A stretch of 64,000 nucleotides of DNA from Segatella copri. Lineage in GTDB: Bacteria; Bacteroidota; Bacteroidia; Bacteroidales; Bacteroidaceae. Made by a program: the position numbers and the translations under genes. Position 1 is the first letter of the stretch. Each line of letters starts with the position of its first letter. The notes beneath the pieces were generated by a model, which was not told where the DNA came from, did not search any database, and was given only the letters and a program-made list of their open reading frames with translations. The DNA lies in the NCBI RefSeq assembly GCF_019127135.1, contig NZ_JAHOEA010000003.1, positions 62,001 through 126,000 on the forward strand, given 5' to 3'. Shown in pieces: positions 25,846 to 36,494 of this stretch.

Positions 25846-27183
25846 TTAATATGCAGCAACACCACCCTGACGGGTATGGCCTGAATTCAAAAGACCATCA
25901 TAGTGGCGCATAAGCAAATGACTCTCGATTTGTTGTAATGTGTCAATGACAACACCAACCAAAATCAATAGAGATGTACCTCCAAAGAATTGAGAGAAAG
26001 CTTGCTGTACATCGAGAAGTCCTGCTAAAGCAGGCATAATTGCGATAAACGCAATAAATAACGAACCTGGTAAAGTAATACGAGACATTACGGTATCAAT
26101 GTACTCAGCTGTATCCTTTCCTGGTTTTACGCCAGGAATGAAACCATTATTACGTTTCATATCCTCAGCCATCTGAGTAGGATTCAATGTAATAGCTGTA
26201 TAGAAATAAGTAAATGCAATAACCAAGATTACATAAACAACATTATATAGCAAACTACGATTATCCATCAACTGCTGAACAACACTACTAGCATTTTCAG
26301 ACTGATAGCGAACTATCGCCAATGGAATAAACATTAAAGCCTGAGCAAAGATGATAGGCATTACGTTAGCAGCAAAAAGCTTCAAAGGAATGTACTGACG
26401 TGCACCACCATATTGCTTATTTCCAACCAAACGTTTAGCATACTGTACAGGAATCTTACGTGTACCTTGTACCAAAAGTATTGAAGCACAAACTACAGCA
26501 TAAAGGATAAGGATCTCAACGATGAACATGATAAGACCACCACCAGAAATTGCCTGCAAACGAGAAGTTACCTCCTGAACGAAAGCCTGTGGCAAACGGG
26601 CGATAATACCAATCATAATAATAAGAGAGATACCATTACCTACTCCCTTGTCAGTGATACGTTCACCTAACCAAAGGATAAACATACTACCTGCAGCCAA
26701 GATAATTGTTGCCGGAATCATGAATACCGTCCAACTGATACCTGTGGCTAGAGCATTAGCAGCCTGCATTTTCAAATTCAAAAGGTAACTAGGAGCCTGA
26801 AAGACCAAAATGGCCACAGTCAGGACTCTAGTATACCATTGTATTTTTTTGCGACCGCTCTCGCCCTCACGCTGCATCTTCTGGAAATAAGGCACAGCGA
26901 CAGCAAGGAGCTGCATAACGATTGAAGCTGAGATATAAGGCATAATTCCGAGTGCAAAGATAGATGCATTGGAAAATGCACCACCAGAGAACATGTCCAA
27001 TAGCGACATAAGACCGCCAGAGGTCTGCGACTGAAGTTTTTCCAACATGCCCGGATTGATACCTGGAAGTACCACAAACGAGCCAAAACGGTAAATAGCC
27101 GTAAACAGAAGAGTAATGAGGAGTCTCTGACGGAGATCCTCTATCTTCCAACAGTTCTTTAGTGTCTCAATAAACTTTTTCAT
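25846..27183 (-). CDS. secY: Preprotein translocase subunit SecY
   Basis: A 445-residue inner-membrane channel protein with ten hydrophobic helices. It starts MKKFIETLKNCWKIEDLRQR. The plug/first-loop region reads FGSFVVLPGINPGMLEKLQS. Cytosolic loops include KRNNGFIPGVKPGKDTAEYI, and the end has IDTLQQIESHLLMRHYDGLL. It partners SecE (at 51570) and SecG in export of unfolded proteins, including the lipoproteins of the fimbrial locus. It lies 4 nt after rplO. Confidence 0.97.
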   Translation of the reverse strand: MKKFIETLKNCWKIEDLRQRLLITLLFTAIYRFGSFVVLPGINPGMLEKLQSQTSGGLMSLLDMFSGGAFSNASIFALGIMPYISASIVMQLLAVAVPYFQKMQREGESGRKKIQWYTRVLTVAILVFQAPSYLLNLKMQAANALATGISWTVFMIPATIILAAGSMFILWLGERITDKGVGNGISLIIMIGIIARLPQAFVQEVTSRLQAISGGGLIMFIVEILILYAVVCASILLVQGTRKIPVQYAKRLVGNKQYGGARQYIPLKLFAANVMPIIFAQALMFIPLAIVRYQSENASSVVQQLMDNRSLLYNVVYVILVIAFTYFYTAITLNPTQMAEDMKRNNGFIPGVKPGKDTAEYIDTVMSRITLPGSLFIAFIAIMPALAGLLDVQQAFSQFFGGTSLLILVGVVIDTLQQIESHLLMRHYDGLLNSGHTRQGGVAAY

Positions 27184-27187
27184 TTAC

Positions 27188-27634
27188 TTAGATTATAGTT
27201 GCGTTACCACCTACTGCCTTGATTGCTTCTTCGGCAGTCTTTGAGAAAGCATTAGCTTCAACTTCCAATTTTGCTTTAAGTTCACCGTTACCGAGAACCT
27301 TTACAAGCTCCTTGCCGTTTGTGAGGCCAGCAGCCTTAAGTTCCTCAATACCGATTTTTGTAAGGTTCTTTGCTTCAGCAAGAGCCTGAAGAGTAGAAAG
27401 GTTTACTGCGAAGTACTCCTTGTGGTTGATATTCTTAAAACCAGCCTTTGGAACACGACGCTGCAATGGCATCTGACCACCTTCGAAACCAATCTTTCTC
27501 TTATAACCAGAACGAGCCTTGGCACCCTTATGACCACGTGTAGAAGTACCACCGAGACCAGAACCTGGACCACGACCAATACGACGACGTGAATGGGTAG
27601 AACCTGCAGCAGGTTTCAAATTATTTAATTTCAT
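27188..27634 (-). CDS. rplO: 50S ribosomal protein uL15
   Basis: A 148-residue large-subunit assembly protein. MKLNNLKPAAGSTHSRRRIG, GRGPGSGLGGTSTRGHKGAK and FEGGQMPLQRRVPKAGFKNI are the conserved Gly/Arg-rich N-terminal loop; the globular C-terminus ends IKAVGGNATII. It lies 26 nt after rpmD. Confidence 0.96.
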   Translation of the reverse strand: MKLNNLKPAAGSTHSRRRIGRGPGSGLGGTSTRGHKGAKARSGYKRKIGFEGGQMPLQRRVPKAGFKNINHKEYFAVNLSTLQALAEAKNLTKIGIEELKAAGLTNGKELVKVLGNGELKAKLEVEANAFSKTAEEAIKAVGGNATII

Positions 27635-27660
27635 AATCGTTCCTAATTTAAAAAGATTAA

Positions 27661-27837
27661 TTAATCAACTACACTTACGAGGTGATGAACCTTACGGATC
27701 ATACCACGGTTGCTAGGAGTATCCTCTACCTCAACAACCTGAGAAATCTTGTGGAGACCAAGACAAGCGAGTGTACGCTTCTGATCTACTGGAGCACCGA
27801 TTTTACTCTTAATCTGCTTGATTTTAATTGTTGCCAT
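27661..27837 (-). CDS. rpmD: 50S ribosomal protein uL30
   Basis: 58 residues read on the minus strand: MATIKIKQIKSKIGAPVDQK, then RTLACLGLHKISQVVEVEDT and a C-terminus MIRKVHHLVSVVD. The ferredoxin-like fold and the KIGAPxxQKRTLxxLGL motif are typical. It lies 16 nt after rpsE, normal spc order. Confidence 0.95.
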   Translation of the reverse strand: MATIKIKQIKSKIGAPVDQKRTLACLGLHKISQVVEVEDTPSNRGMIRKVHHLVSVVD

Positions 27838-27853
27838 ATTCGATTTTTCCTAA

Positions 27854-28366
27854 TTAACCGTTAAATACTTTATCCATACTGATACCACGCTCACCTGCTA
27901 CAGTATAAGCATCACGCATCTCTGCAAGAGCTGCGATAGTAGCCTTCACAAGGTTATGGGCATTTGAAGAACCCTTAGACTTAGCGATGACATCCTTGAT
28001 ACCTACGCTCTCAAGTACTGCACGCATAGCACCACCGGCCTTCAAACCAGTACCGGCAGCAGCTGGCTTAATAAGAACCTTAGCACCACCAAATGAAGTT
28101 TCAACCTCATGAGGTACAGTACCCTTGAGTACAGGAACCTTTACCAAGTTCTTCTTAGCAGCTTCAGTACCCTTTGCGATAGCAGCTGTAACCTCACCTG
28201 CCTTACCAAGGCCGTAGCCGATTACGCCATTACCGTCACCTACAACGACGATAGCAGCGAATGTGAAAGTACGACCACCCTTTGTAACCTTAGTTACACG
28301 GTTGATAGCAACCAAGCGATCCTTAAGTACTTCTTCGTTATTTACTTTTACTTTATCCATTGCCAT
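27854..28366 (-). CDS. rpsE: 30S ribosomal protein uS5
   Basis: 170 residues; the ATG two codons in ([10 protein letters not shown]) is an alternative start. The N-terminal double-stranded RNA-binding fold has [20 protein letters not shown] and [20 protein letters not shown], with the C-terminal fold [20 protein letters not shown]. It lines the mRNA entry channel and affects fidelity. It lies 6 nt after rplR. Confidence 0.96.
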   Translation of the reverse strand: MAMDKVKVNNEEVLKDRLVAINRVTKVTKGGRTFTFAAIVVVGDGNGVIGYGLGKAGEVTAAIAKGTEAAKKNLVKVPVLKGTVPHEVETSFGGAKVLIKPAAAGTGLKAGGAMRAVLESVGIKDVIAKSKGSSNAHNLVKATIAALAEMRDAYTVAGERGISMDKVFNG

Positions 28367-28372
28367 AATCGT

Positions 28373-28717
28373 TTAAAATTTAAGACCACCATTACGAGCA
28401 CCTTCAGCCAACTGCTTTACACGACCATGGTAAAGGTAACCATTACGGTCGAAAACTACTGCCTCAACGCCAGCAGCCTTAGCCTTCTCAGCAATGAGCT
28501 CGCCAACCTTAGTTGCCTGCTCCTGCTTAGGCATCTTCTCCAAACCGAGTGAAGAAGCTGATGCAAGTGTAGTGCCTGTCAAATCGTTAATAACCTGAGC
28601 GTAAATCTGCTTGTTAGAGCGGAATACACTAAGACGTGGACGCTCAGCTGTACCGTTCACACTCTTACGAATGCGGAACTTTATCTTAATTCGTCTTTCT
28701 ACTTTCTTTGTTGTCAT
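28373..28717 (-). CDS. rplR: 50S ribosomal protein uL18
   Basis: 114 residues; 5S rRNA-binding protein. Seen: [60 protein letters not shown] and the end [18 protein letters not shown]. It lies 18 nt after rplF. Confidence 0.96.
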   Translation of the reverse strand: MTTKKVERRIKIKFRIRKSVNGTAERPRLSVFRSNKQIYAQVINDLTGTTLASASSLGLEKMPKQEQATKVGELIAEKAKAAGVEAVVFDRNGYLYHGRVKQLAEGARNGGLKF

Positions 28718-28735
28718 AATCGTAAATAATTAAAA

Positions 28736-29308
28736 TTACTTAGCTGAAGCACTCTTACCAGACTTTCTGCGAATAACTTCACCCTTAAAGAGAATACCCT
28801 TACCTTTATAAGGCTCAGGCTTGCGGAAAGAACGAATTTTTGCACAAACGAGTCCCAACAACTGCTTGTCGCAAGACTCCAATGTCAAGATTGGGTTCTG
28901 GTTTCTTTCAGACTTAGTCTCAACCTTAATCTCCTTAGGCAACTGGATGAAAATAGGGTGAGTGTAACCCAAAGCAAACTCAATGATATTACCCTGGTTA
29001 GAAACACGATAACCAACACCTACCAATTCCAAAACCTTTGTATAACCAGCGCTTACACCAACAACCATGTTGTTAACGAGAGAGCGATACAAACCGTGGA
29101 AAGCCTGCTTCTGCTTGATATTTACAGGACTATTTTCATCGATTTCAAAGCTAATCTGACCATCTACATTATTAAACTTGATAGATGGATCAATCCACTG
29201 AGAAAGTTCACCCTTAGGGCCCTTTACTGTACAAACATGAGAAGTCTCATCATAGTTTACAGTAACACCTGCAGGGATACTAATTGGCAATTTTCCTATT
29301 CTAGACAT
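28736..29308 (-). CDS. rplF: 50S ribosomal protein uL6
   Basis: 190 residues from MSRIGKLPISIPAGVTVNYD; the frame is open ten codons further upstream but overlaps the end region of rpsH, and this ATG gives the family start. It has two similar alpha/beta domains and the signature LVCAKIRSFRKPEPYKGKGI. It sits at the base of the L7/L12 stalk near the sarcin-ricin loop. It lies 14 nt after rpsH. Confidence 0.95.
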   Translation of the reverse strand: MSRIGKLPISIPAGVTVNYDETSHVCTVKGPKGELSQWIDPSIKFNNVDGQISFEIDENSPVNIKQKQAFHGLYRSLVNNMVVGVSAGYTKVLELVGVGYRVSNQGNIIEFALGYTHPIFIQLPKEIKVETKSERNQNPILTLESCDKQLLGLVCAKIRSFRKPEPYKGKGILFKGEVIRRKSGKSASAK

Positions 29309-29322
29309 ATAAAAGCCTCCAA

Positions 29323-29718
29323 TTAATAAATATAGCAAAGAACCTCGCCACCGATCTTAAGATCAGAAGCTTCTTTGTCTGTCATTACACCTTTGGATGT
29401 AGATAAGATTGCAATACCTAATCCGTTAATAACTCTTGGCATGTCCTTGTAACCGGTATACTTACGCAAACCTGGAGTTGACACGCGCTTCAAACACTTG
29501 ATAGCGTTTTGCTTTGTAGTTGGGTTGTACTTCAAGGCTACCTTAATTGAGCCCTGAGGACCATCCTCTACAAACTTGTAATTGAGGATGTAACCTTTCT
29601 CGAAGAGGATCTTAGTGATCTCTTTCTTCAAGTTAGACGCAGGAACTTCTACAACACGGTGATGAGCCATGATTGCATTTCTGAGTCTTGTCAGATAATC
29701 TGCTATTGGATCTGTCAT
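29323..29718 (-). CDS. rpsH: 30S ribosomal protein uS8
   Basis: 131 residues; central-domain 16S rRNA binder. MTDPIADYLTRLRNAIMAHH, LKRVSTPGLRKYTGYKDMPR and the end STSKGVMTDKEASDLKIGGE are typical. In E. coli S8 represses the spc operon at the rplX-rplE junction; no equivalent site was identified here. A 74-nt gap separates it from rpsN. Confidence 0.96.
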   Translation of the reverse strand: MTDPIADYLTRLRNAIMAHHRVVEVPASNLKKEITKILFEKGYILNYKFVEDGPQGSIKVALKYNPTTKQNAIKCLKRVSTPGLRKYTGYKDMPRVINGLGIAILSTSKGVMTDKEASDLKIGGEVLCYIY

Positions 29719-29792
29719 AAAATATAAATGTTTAATTAATCGGGACTACCCCGACAATATTAAATAAAAAAATATTCTTACCTTTGAAAGGA

Positions 29793-30095
29793 TTACCAGC
29801 TAGCCTTCTTTACACCTGGAATCAAACCAGCAGAAGCCATCTCACGGAACTGGATACGAGAAATACCGAACTGACGGATATAACCCTTTGGACGACCAGT
29901 AATCTTGCAACGATTGTGAAGACGGATTGGGTTTGCATTCTTAGGGATAGCCTGAAGCTTACGAGCTGCCTCGTATGCTTCGGCTGGATCATTAGAAGTT
30001 GCAATAATCTTTTTCAGTGCTTCGCGCTTTTCAGCGTAACGAGCTACAAGCTTTGCACGCTTAACCTCGCGAGCTTTCATTGATTCTTTTGCCAT
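29793..30095 (-). CDS. rpsN: 30S ribosomal protein uS14, zinc-free form
   Basis: 100 residues: [20 protein letters not shown], then [20 protein letters not shown] and [20 protein letters not shown]. Only one Cys is present in the place of the CxxC pairs, so this is the long zinc-independent type. It lies 5 nt after rplE. Confidence 0.95.
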   Translation of the reverse strand: MAKESMKAREVKRAKLVARYAEKREALKKIIATSNDPAEAYEAARKLQAIPKNANPIRLHNRCKITGRPKGYIRQFGISRIQFREMASAGLIPGVKKASW

Positions 30096-30100
30096 ATCTC

Positions 30101-30655
30101 TTAATCTTTATTTGCGTTCTTGAATGGAAGACCAAAAGCCTTCAAAAGAGCAAAACCTTCTTCATCAGTCTTAGCTGTTGTAACGAAGGTAATATTCATA
30201 CCCTGAATACGATCAATCTCATCGATATTAATCTCAGGGAAGATAATCTGCTCTGTGATACCTAATGTATAGTTACCACGACCATCAAACTTGCTCTCAA
30301 TACCCTTGAAGTCGCGAATACGAGGAAGAGAAACACGAACGAGCTTCTCTAAGAACTCATACATACGCTCACGACGCAAAGTTACCATAACACCGATAGG
30401 CATCTTCTTACGAAGCTTGAAGTTTGCAATATCCTTTTTAGAATATGTAGCAACAGCCTTCTGACCGGTGATAGCAGTAATCTCATTGATTGCTACATCA
30501 ACAATTTTCTTGTCCTGAGTAGCATCACCAAGACCCTGATTGATGACAATCTTCTTCAATACTGGAATCTCCATAGCAGAAGAGTAGTTGAACTGCTTCT
30601 GGAGAGCAGGAGCGATTGTCTCCTTATATACTTTCTTTAACTGTGCTGTATCCAT
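30101..30655 (-). CDS. rplE: 50S ribosomal protein uL5
   Basis: 184 residues; binds 5S rRNA and P-site tRNA. Seen: [60 protein letters not shown] and [20 protein letters not shown]. Its start codon overlaps the rplX stop by one base, suggesting translational coupling. Confidence 0.96.
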   Translation of the reverse strand: MDTAQLKKVYKETIAPALQKQFNYSSAMEIPVLKKIVINQGLGDATQDKKIVDVAINEITAITGQKAVATYSKKDIANFKLRKKMPIGVMVTLRRERMYEFLEKLVRVSLPRIRDFKGIESKFDGRGNYTLGITEQIIFPEINIDEIDRIQGMNITFVTTAKTDEEGFALLKAFGLPFKNANKD

Positions 30656-30972
30656 TACTTGATTTCCTCCCCTGACTTTTTAGCGATGCGAACAACGTTT
30701 TTACCCTCATGCTTGATAGCAACACGAGTAGCCTTGCCACTCTTAGGATCAATCAAACTCAAATTTGAGATATGAATAGGAGCCTCCTGCTTAACAATAC
30801 CTCCCTGAGGATTCTTAGCAGATGGCTTAGTGCTCTTAGAAACCATGTGCACACCTTCTACGATAGCACGGTTTTCCTCAACGAGGACCTTAAGCACCTT
30901 ACCTGTCTTGCCCTTATCTGCACCAGCAATAACGATAACGGTATCGTCTTTCTTAATATGTAACTTACTCAT
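30655..30972 (-). CDS. rplX: 50S ribosomal protein uL24
   Basis: 105 residues; assembly initiator with a KOW motif at the start ([20 protein letters not shown]) and [20 protein letters not shown]. It lies 20 nt after rplN and overlaps rplE by one base. Confidence 0.95.
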   Translation of the reverse strand: MSKLHIKKDDTVIVIAGADKGKTGKVLKVLVEENRAIVEGVHMVSKSTKPSAKNPQGGIVKQEAPIHISNLSLIDPKSGKATRVAIKHEGKNVVRIAKKSGEEIK

Positions 30973-30992
30973 TACTTCTTACTTTTTAAATA

Positions 30993-31358
30993 TTAAAGAA
31001 CCTCAGGTGCCAAAGAAACGACTTTCATATTTACTGCACGAAGCTCACGAGCAACAGGACCGAAAATACGGCTACCACGAAGCTCACCTGCATTGTTGAG
31101 CAATACACAAGCGTTGTCATCGAAACGGATGTAAGAACCATCTGCACGACGAATTTCCTTCTTTGTGCGAACAATCAAAGCCTTTGATACTGCACCCTTC
31201 TTCAAATCACTTGATGGGATAACGTTCTTGACTGCAACAACAATAACGTCACCAACGCTAGCGTAACGACGGCCTGTACCACCGAGAACTCGAATGCAAA
31301 GAGCCTCACGAGCACCGCTGTTATCACATACTGTAAGTCTTGATTCAGTCTGTATCAT
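30993..31358 (-). CDS. rplN: 50S ribosomal protein uL14
   Basis: 121 residues; intersubunit bridge protein. [60 protein letters not shown] and [20 protein letters not shown] are conserved. It lies 2 nt after rpsQ. Confidence 0.97.
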   Translation of the reverse strand: MIQTESRLTVCDNSGAREALCIRVLGGTGRRYASVGDVIVVAVKNVIPSSDLKKGAVSKALIVRTKKEIRRADGSYIRFDDNACVLLNNAGELRGSRIFGPVARELRAVNMKVVSLAPEVL

Positions 31359-31360
31359 AA

Positions 31361-31618
31361 TTACTTAGCTTTTTCTACAATTTGTACTAATCTCCATCTC
31401 TTTGTCTTAGACAGAGGACGAGTCTCCATGATCATAACTGTATCACCTACGTTAGCCTCATTATTCTCGTCATGTGCATGGTACTTCTTTGTCTTCTGGA
31501 CAAATTTACCATAAATAGGGTGCATCTCCTTGAACTTAGCTGCAATAACAATGGTTTTATCCATCTTGTTGCTAATAACAACACCCTGTCTTACTTTTCT
31601 TAAATTTCTTGTTTCCAT
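31361..31618 (-). CDS. rpsQ: 30S ribosomal protein uS17
   Basis: 85 residues from [20 protein letters not shown]; an ATG three codons upstream is possible. The OB fold has [20 protein letters not shown] and [20 protein letters not shown]. It binds the 5' domain of 16S rRNA. It lies close to rpmC (11 nt). Confidence 0.95.
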   Translation of the reverse strand: METRNLRKVRQGVVISNKMDKTIVIAAKFKEMHPIYGKFVQKTKKYHAHDENNEANVGDTVMIMETRPLSKTKRWRLVQIVEKAK

Positions 31619-31629
31619 CTGGACCATTA

Positions 31630-31824
31630 TTATTTGTTAAGTTCTCTCTGACGAAGTTCAGTTTTCATACGTGCAATATCACGACGAGCAACCTTAATCT
31701 CTGATGGATTCTCAAGTGGAGTTACATTATGATTGATCTTCTTCTTGTTCAAAGCATCAACAGCTGCCTCCAACTTCTCAACCAATTCTTTGGTCTCGAT
31801 ATTTTTAATTTCTGCAATCTTCAT
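31630..31824 (-). CDS. rpmC: 50S ribosomal protein uL29
   Basis: 64 residues, all helical: [20 protein letters not shown] and [20 protein letters not shown]. It lies at the tunnel exit next to uL23. It begins 2 nt after rplP. Confidence 0.95.
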   Translation of the reverse strand: MKIAEIKNIETKELVEKLEAAVDALNKKKINHNVTPLENPSEIKVARRDIARMKTELRQRELNK

Positions 31825-31826
31825 AA

Positions 31827-32255
31827 TTAAGCGTTTTTATCGTAATCACGTCTAACAATAAACTTAGTCTTAACAGGAAGTTTCTGAGCGCAAAGGCGAA
31901 GACCTTCTTTTGCAATATCGAAACTAACTCCTTCAACTTCGAAGAGAATTCGACCTGGTGTAACAGGTGCAACCCATCCTGCTGGATCACCCTTACCTTT
32001 ACCCATACGGACATCAGCAGGCTTGCGAGTGATTGGCTTATCAGGGAAAATTCTAATCCAGACCTGACCTTGACGGTTCATATAGCGGTTCAATGCTACA
32101 CGAGCTGCCTCAATCTGACGACTATCGATCCACTTTGATTCAAGAGTTTTGATACCAAAAGAACCGAAAGCCAATTGTGTACCTCTGTGAGCGTTGCCTT
32201 TGTTGCCACGACCATCTTGAGGTCTTCTATATTTAACTCTTTTTGGCTGTAACAT
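31827..32255 (-). CDS. rplP: 50S ribosomal protein uL16
   Basis: 142 residues; organises the A-site tRNA region. [60 protein letters not shown] and [20 protein letters not shown] are conserved. It lies 16 nt after rpsC. Confidence 0.97.
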   Translation of the reverse strand: MLQPKRVKYRRPQDGRGNKGNAHRGTQLAFGSFGIKTLESKWIDSRQIEAARVALNRYMNRQGQVWIRIFPDKPITRKPADVRMGKGKGDPAGWVAPVTPGRILFEVEGVSFDIAKEGLRLCAQKLPVKTKFIVRRDYDKNA

Positions 32256-32271
32256 GATAGCTTTCTAAAAT

Positions 32272-33003
32272 TTAACGGTTATTGTTTCTTTTACGATTAC
32301 CACCACGGTTGTTAGAGCGACCGTTACCACGGTTGTTGCTCTTATTGTCCTGTGAGAAGTTTGGAGTAAGATCAGCCTTACCATAAACCTCACCACGGCA
32401 AATCCAAACCTTAATACCAAGCAAACCTACCTTTGTAAGTGCCTCGCACTGGCAGTAGTCGATGTCTGCGCGGAATGTATGAAGAGGTGTACGACCCTCT
32501 TTGTACATTTCTTTACGTGCCATTTCAGCACCATTCAGACGACCTGTAATCTGTACCTTGATACCCTCAGCGCCTGCACGCATGGTGTTAGCAACTGCCA
32601 TCTTGATAGCGCGACGATAAGCAATCATGTGCTCAATCTGAGTCGCAATATTCTTACCAACGATAGTAGCATCAAGTTCAGGCTTTTTAACCTCGAAGAT
32701 GTTGATCTGAATATCTTTCTTATAAAGCTTCTTCAACTCTTCCTTCAACTTATCTACATCCTGACCACCTTTACCAATGACAATACCTGGACGGGCTGTA
32801 CAAATAGTAATGGTAACAAGTTTCAATGTACGTTCGATAATAATACGAGAAATGCTTGCTTTAGCAAGACGCTCGTTAAGATACTTACGGATTTTCTGAT
32901 CCTCAACGAGGTTATCACCGAAGTTCTTACCACCGAACCAATTTGAATCCCAACCACGGATAACACCAAGTCGGTTACTAATCGGATTAACTTTCTGTCC
33001 CAT
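32272..33003 (-). CDS. rpsC: 30S ribosomal protein uS3
   Basis: 243 residues. [20 protein letters not shown], the KH domain core [20 protein letters not shown] and the C-terminal domain [20 protein letters not shown] identify it; it lines the mRNA entry pore. After the usual end ([12 protein letters not shown]) a ~27-residue tail of Asn, Arg and Gly follows ([20 protein letters not shown]), a low-complexity extension not present in E. coli S3. It lies 9 nt after rplV. Confidence 0.96.
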   Translation of the reverse strand: MGQKVNPISNRLGVIRGWDSNWFGGKNFGDNLVEDQKIRKYLNERLAKASISRIIIERTLKLVTITICTARPGIVIGKGGQDVDKLKEELKKLYKKDIQINIFEVKKPELDATIVGKNIATQIEHMIAYRRAIKMAVANTMRAGAEGIKVQITGRLNGAEMARKEMYKEGRTPLHTFRADIDYCQCEALTKVGLLGIKVWICRGEVYGKADLTPNFSQDNKSNNRGNGRSNNRGGNRKRNNNR

Positions 33004-33012
33004 TCTACTTAA

Positions 33013-33417
33013 TTATTTTTCGTCATTAGTTTTTGCATCAACAAAAAGAGTTACATGGTTAGAACGCTTACGAATTCTATAACCACGACCCTGTGGTGCA
33101 GGTCTCATACGTTTCATTGTAACGCCTTCGTCAACGAAGACCTTACTAATATAAAGCTCACCGTCTTCAGCCTTGCGATTATTCTTAGCTTCCCAGTTAG
33201 CGATAGCTGAACGAAGTAATTTCTCTACATCAGCTGATGCCTGCTTCTTAGAGAAGCGAAGTACTCCGAGTGCACGGTTAACCTCCATACCACGAATCAT
33301 GTCTACTACATAGCGCATCTTACGTGGAGAAGAAGGAACGCCTACCAACTTTGCGAAGTACAAGTTTTTACGGGCTTCTTTCAATTTCTCAGCCGCAATA
33401 TGTTTTCTTGCTCCCAT
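33013..33417 (-). CDS. rplV: 50S ribosomal protein uL22
   Basis: 134 residues; globular part at the tunnel exit, beta-hairpin lining the tunnel. Seen: [40 protein letters not shown] and the hairpin tip region [20 protein letters not shown], where macrolide-resistance changes arise in other bacteria; nothing unusual was seen in it. 35 nt separate it from rpsS. Confidence 0.96.
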   Translation of the reverse strand: MGARKHIAAEKLKEARKNLYFAKLVGVPSSPRKMRYVVDMIRGMEVNRALGVLRFSKKQASADVEKLLRSAIANWEAKNNRKAEDGELYISKVFVDEGVTMKRMRPAPQGRGYRIRKRSNHVTLFVDAKTNDEK

Positions 33418-33452
33418 TATTTACTTAAATTTTAAATGGTTTAACCCTTAGC

Positions 33453-33719
33453 TTACTTTCTGTTACCAGAGTGACCGCCAAAGCGACGTGTTGGAGCAAA
33501 CTCTCCAAGCTTGTGGCCAACCATATTCTCTGTAACATAAACAGGGATAAATTTGTTACCGTTATGAACTGCAACAGTATGTCCTACGAAATCAGGAGAT
33601 ATCATTGAAGCTCTAGCCCATGTCTTAACAACATTCTTCTTGCCACTCTCGTTCATAGCGAGAATCTTCTTCTCGAGAGAAACGTTGATGTATGGACCTT
33701 TTTTAAGTGAACGACTCAT
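33453..33719 (-). CDS. rpsS: 30S ribosomal protein uS19
   Basis: 88 residues; head protein near the A-site finger. [40 protein letters not shown] and [20 protein letters not shown] are conserved. It lies 10 nt after rplB. Confidence 0.97.
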   Translation of the reverse strand: MSRSLKKGPYINVSLEKKILAMNESGKKNVVKTWARASMISPDFVGHTVAVHNGNKFIPVYVTENMVGHKLGEFAPTRRFGGHSGNRK

Positions 33720-33729
33720 AATTTACTCT

Positions 33730-34557
33730 TTATTTTTTGTTAGCTCTTTCGATAATATACTTGTTAGAAAGCTTCTTAGGTGCGCGAGTCTTAAGACCCT
33801 TAGCGTACAAGCCCTTACGTGAACGTGGGTGACCACCACTCTGGCGACCTTCACCACCACCCATTGGGTGATCAACAGGGTTCATAACAACACCACGGTT
33901 GTGTGGACGACGACCCAACCAGCGTGAACGACCAGCCTTACCAGACTGCTCAAGAGCGTGGTCAGAGTTACCAACACTACCAACTGTAGCCTTACAAGCA
34001 CTCAAAATCTGGCGTGTTTCACCAGAAGGGAGCTTAATTACACAATAACTGCCCTCACGAGAAGTCAACTGAGCAAAATTACCAGCCGAACGAACCAACA
34101 AGGCACCCTGACCAGGACGCAACTCAATGTTGTGGATCACTGTACCAACAGGGATGTTTGCCAAAGGAAGACAGTTACCAATCTCAGGAGCAGCTTCTGC
34201 ACCTGACATCAAAGTAGCGCCTACCTCAAGTCCGTTAGGAGCAATAATGTAACGTTTTTCACCATCAGCGTAGTAAAGCAATGCGATACGAGCCGAACGA
34301 TTTGGATCGTACTCGATTGTCTTAACAACTGCTGGAACACCATCTTTCTCACGTTTGAAGTCGATTAAACGATACTTCTGCTTGTGACCACCGCCAATGT
34401 AGCGAACGGTCATCTTACCGGTGTTGTTTCGACCGCCGGTAGAACGTTTACCGTAAACGAGAGACTTCTCTGGCACGGATGCAGTAATATCCTCGAACGT
34501 GCCAATAACCTTGTGTCTTTGACCCGGAGTAACCGGTTTTAATTTACGTACTGCCAT
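33730..34557 (-). CDS. rplB: 50S ribosomal protein uL2
   Basis: 275 residues; needed for subunit joining and peptidyl transfer. [40 protein letters not shown], the central [20 protein letters not shown] and the C-terminal [20 protein letters not shown] with the invariant His are seen. It lies 8 nt after rplW. Confidence 0.97.
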   Translation of the reverse strand: MAVRKLKPVTPGQRHKVIGTFEDITASVPEKSLVYGKRSTGGRNNTGKMTVRYIGGGHKQKYRLIDFKREKDGVPAVVKTIEYDPNRSARIALLYYADGEKRYIIAPNGLEVGATLMSGAEAAPEIGNCLPLANIPVGTVIHNIELRPGQGALLVRSAGNFAQLTSREGSYCVIKLPSGETRQILSACKATVGSVGNSDHALEQSGKAGRSRWLGRRPHNRGVVMNPVDHPMGGGEGRQSGGHPRSRKGLYAKGLKTRAPKKLSNKYIIERANKK

Positions 34558-34565
34558 TTTTTATT

Positions 34566-34859
34566 TTAAATATTGCTGTAAAAATCAATTGTATCGCCCT
34601 CCTTAAGAGTAACGATTGCCTTCTTGAACGCATTCTTCTGACCCTTAACAAGACCTGCCTTTGTATAACGGGCAGAGCGCTTGCCAGCGTAACGAATAGT
34701 GTTCACGTCAACTACTGTAACATTATACAGACTCTCAACTTCCTTCTTAATCTCGAGCTTATTAGCCTCAGGACGAACAACGAAGCCATAGCGGTTAGGC
34801 TGCTTGTCTGTAATCTTGGTCATCTTCTCAGTAACCAATGGTTTGATAATAAATGCCAT
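34566..34859 (-). CDS. rplW: 50S ribosomal protein uL23
   Basis: 97 residues; docking site for trigger factor and SRP at the tunnel exit. MAFIIKPLVTEKMTKITDKQ, NRYGFVVRPEANKLEIKKEV and VVDVNTIRYAGKRSARYTKA are typical. It lies 17 nt after rplD. Confidence 0.95.
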   Translation of the reverse strand: MAFIIKPLVTEKMTKITDKQPNRYGFVVRPEANKLEIKKEVESLYNVTVVDVNTIRYAGKRSARYTKAGLVKGQKNAFKKAIVTLKEGDTIDFYSNI

Positions 34860-34876
34860 ATTCTAATATCTCCTTT

Positions 34877-35506
34877 TTACTTTGTTAAGATCTGGTCGAT
34901 AGTCTCCAGCGACTTTTCAGTAATCACTACTACATCAGCGTTCAAAACTTTGTACGAATTGACGTTAGATGCGAGGATAACCTCAGCGCGCTGTAAGTTA
35001 CGTGCAGACAAATATACGTTTTTATTTGATTCTGGCAAAACGAAGAGCACTTTTTTGCCCTCAATTTTGAGATTCTTAATAATACTTAAGAATTCTTTAG
35101 TCTTTGGAGCCTCAAATGTAAAATCTTCCAACATTACAATTGCGCTTTCCTGTGCCTTATAAGACAGAGCAGACTTACGAGCAAGAATCTTTACTTTTTT
35201 GTTGAGCTTGAAGCGGTAATCACGTGGCTTAGGACCAAAAACGCGAGCACCACCTACGAGTACAGGTGAGTTAATATCACCACGGCGAGCACCACCGCCG
35301 CCCTTCTGACGACCTAGCTTACGAGTAGAACCGCTCATCTCGCTTCTCTCCTTAGACTTAGCTGTACCCTGACGCTGGTTAGCGAGATACTGCTTTACGT
35401 CAAGATAGAGAACGTGATCGTTAGGCTCAATGCCGAAGACTGCATCATTAAGAGCTACCTTGCGGCCGGTCTCCTGACCTTTGATATCTAATACGCTAAC
35501 TTCCAT
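34877..35506 (-). CDS. rplD: 50S ribosomal protein uL4
   Basis: 209 residues; assembly and tunnel protein and, in E. coli, repressor of the S10 operon. [20 protein letters not shown], the tunnel loop [20 protein letters not shown] and [20 protein letters not shown] are conserved. Its start overlaps the rplC stop by one base. Confidence 0.96.
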   Translation of the reverse strand: MEVSVLDIKGQETGRKVALNDAVFGIEPNDHVLYLDVKQYLANQRQGTAKSKERSEMSGSTRKLGRQKGGGGARRGDINSPVLVGGARVFGPKPRDYRFKLNKKVKILARKSALSYKAQESAIVMLEDFTFEAPKTKEFLSIIKNLKIEGKKVLFVLPESNKNVYLSARNLQRAEVILASNVNSYKVLNADVVVITEKSLETIDQILTK

Positions 35507-36120
35507 TATTTCTCAATTAAAACAGTTGAACCTTTGCATCCAGCGAAAGAACCCTTAACAATAAGAAGATTCTGCTCTGGAATTACCTTTAACACCTGAA
35601 GGTTCTGAGTTGTAACTCTATCACCTCCCATTTGGCCGCCCATGCGCATACCCTTGAATACCTTTGCAGGGTAAGAACAAGCACCAATAGATCCCGGCTT
35701 ACGAGCGCGGTCATCCTGACCGTGAGTAGACTGACCTACACCACCGAATCCGTGACGCTTAACAACGCCCTGGAAGCCTTTACCCTTTGATGTACCAATT
35801 ACATCAACGAACTTGCAATCGTTGAAGATTTCAACTGTAATTGTGTCACCGAGGTTGTACTCCTCATCAAACTTGAACTCGGCCAAGTGCTTCTTAGGTG
35901 TTGTGCCTGCCTTCTTGAAGATTCCCATCATAGGCTGAGAAGTACGCTTCTCCTTTGCCTCTTCGAAACCTAACTGATAAGCCTTGTAACCATCCTTTTC
36001 TACAGTTTTAACCTGGGTTACAACACAAGGACCTACTTCGATAACAGTGCACGGAATATTCTTACCGTCGGCACTGAAAACGGATGTCATTCCGATTTTC
36101 TTTCCAATTAATCCTGGCAT
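35506..36120 (-). CDS. rplC: 50S ribosomal protein uL3
   Basis: 204 residues; early assembly protein near the peptidyl transferase centre. [40 protein letters not shown] and the W-loop region [20 protein letters not shown] are seen. It lies 19 nt after rpsJ and overlaps rplD by one base. Confidence 0.96.
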   Translation of the reverse strand: MPGLIGKKIGMTSVFSADGKNIPCTVIEVGPCVVTQVKTVEKDGYKAYQLGFEEAKEKRTSQPMMGIFKKAGTTPKKHLAEFKFDEEYNLGDTITVEIFNDCKFVDVIGTSKGKGFQGVVKRHGFGGVGQSTHGQDDRARKPGSIGACSYPAKVFKGMRMGGQMGGDRVTTQNLQVLKVIPEQNLLIVKGSFAGCKGSTVLIEK

Positions 36121-36139
36121 TTCAATTTAATTTAAATAA

Positions 36140-36445
36140 TTAGACTTTGATTTCTACTTCTACACCACTTGGCAATTCAAGCTTCATCAAGGCATCAACT
36201 GTCTTAGCTGTTGAGCTGTAGATGTCGATGAGACGCTTGAAATCTGAGAGCTGGAACTGCTCGCGAGACTTCTTGTTAACGAAAGTACTGCGGTTTACAG
36301 TAAAAATACGCTTGTGTGTTGGCAATGGAATAGGACCGCTAACGATAGCGCCTGTTGCCTTTACAGCCTTCACAATCTTCTCAGCTGACTTGTCAACCAA
36401 CTGGTGGTCGTAAGACTTCAGCTTAATTCTGATTTTCTGACTCAT
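36140..36445 (-). CDS. rpsJ: 30S ribosomal protein uS10 / NusE
   Basis: 101 residues from [20 protein letters not shown]; the frame is open 24 codons upstream but this ATG gives the family start. Seen: [20 protein letters not shown] and [20 protein letters not shown]. It is a head protein and also the NusE partner of NusG/NusB in antitermination. A hairpin lies 50-89 nt upstream. Confidence 0.95.
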   Translation of the reverse strand: MSQKIRIKLKSYDHQLVDKSAEKIVKAVKATGAIVSGPIPLPTHKRIFTVNRSTFVNKKSREQFQLSDFKRLIDIYSSTAKTVDALMKLELPSGVEVEIKV

Positions 36446-36494
36446 TTTTAAAATTAAGTTATTATTATATGAATTATTTAGTCTAATGGAAGAA

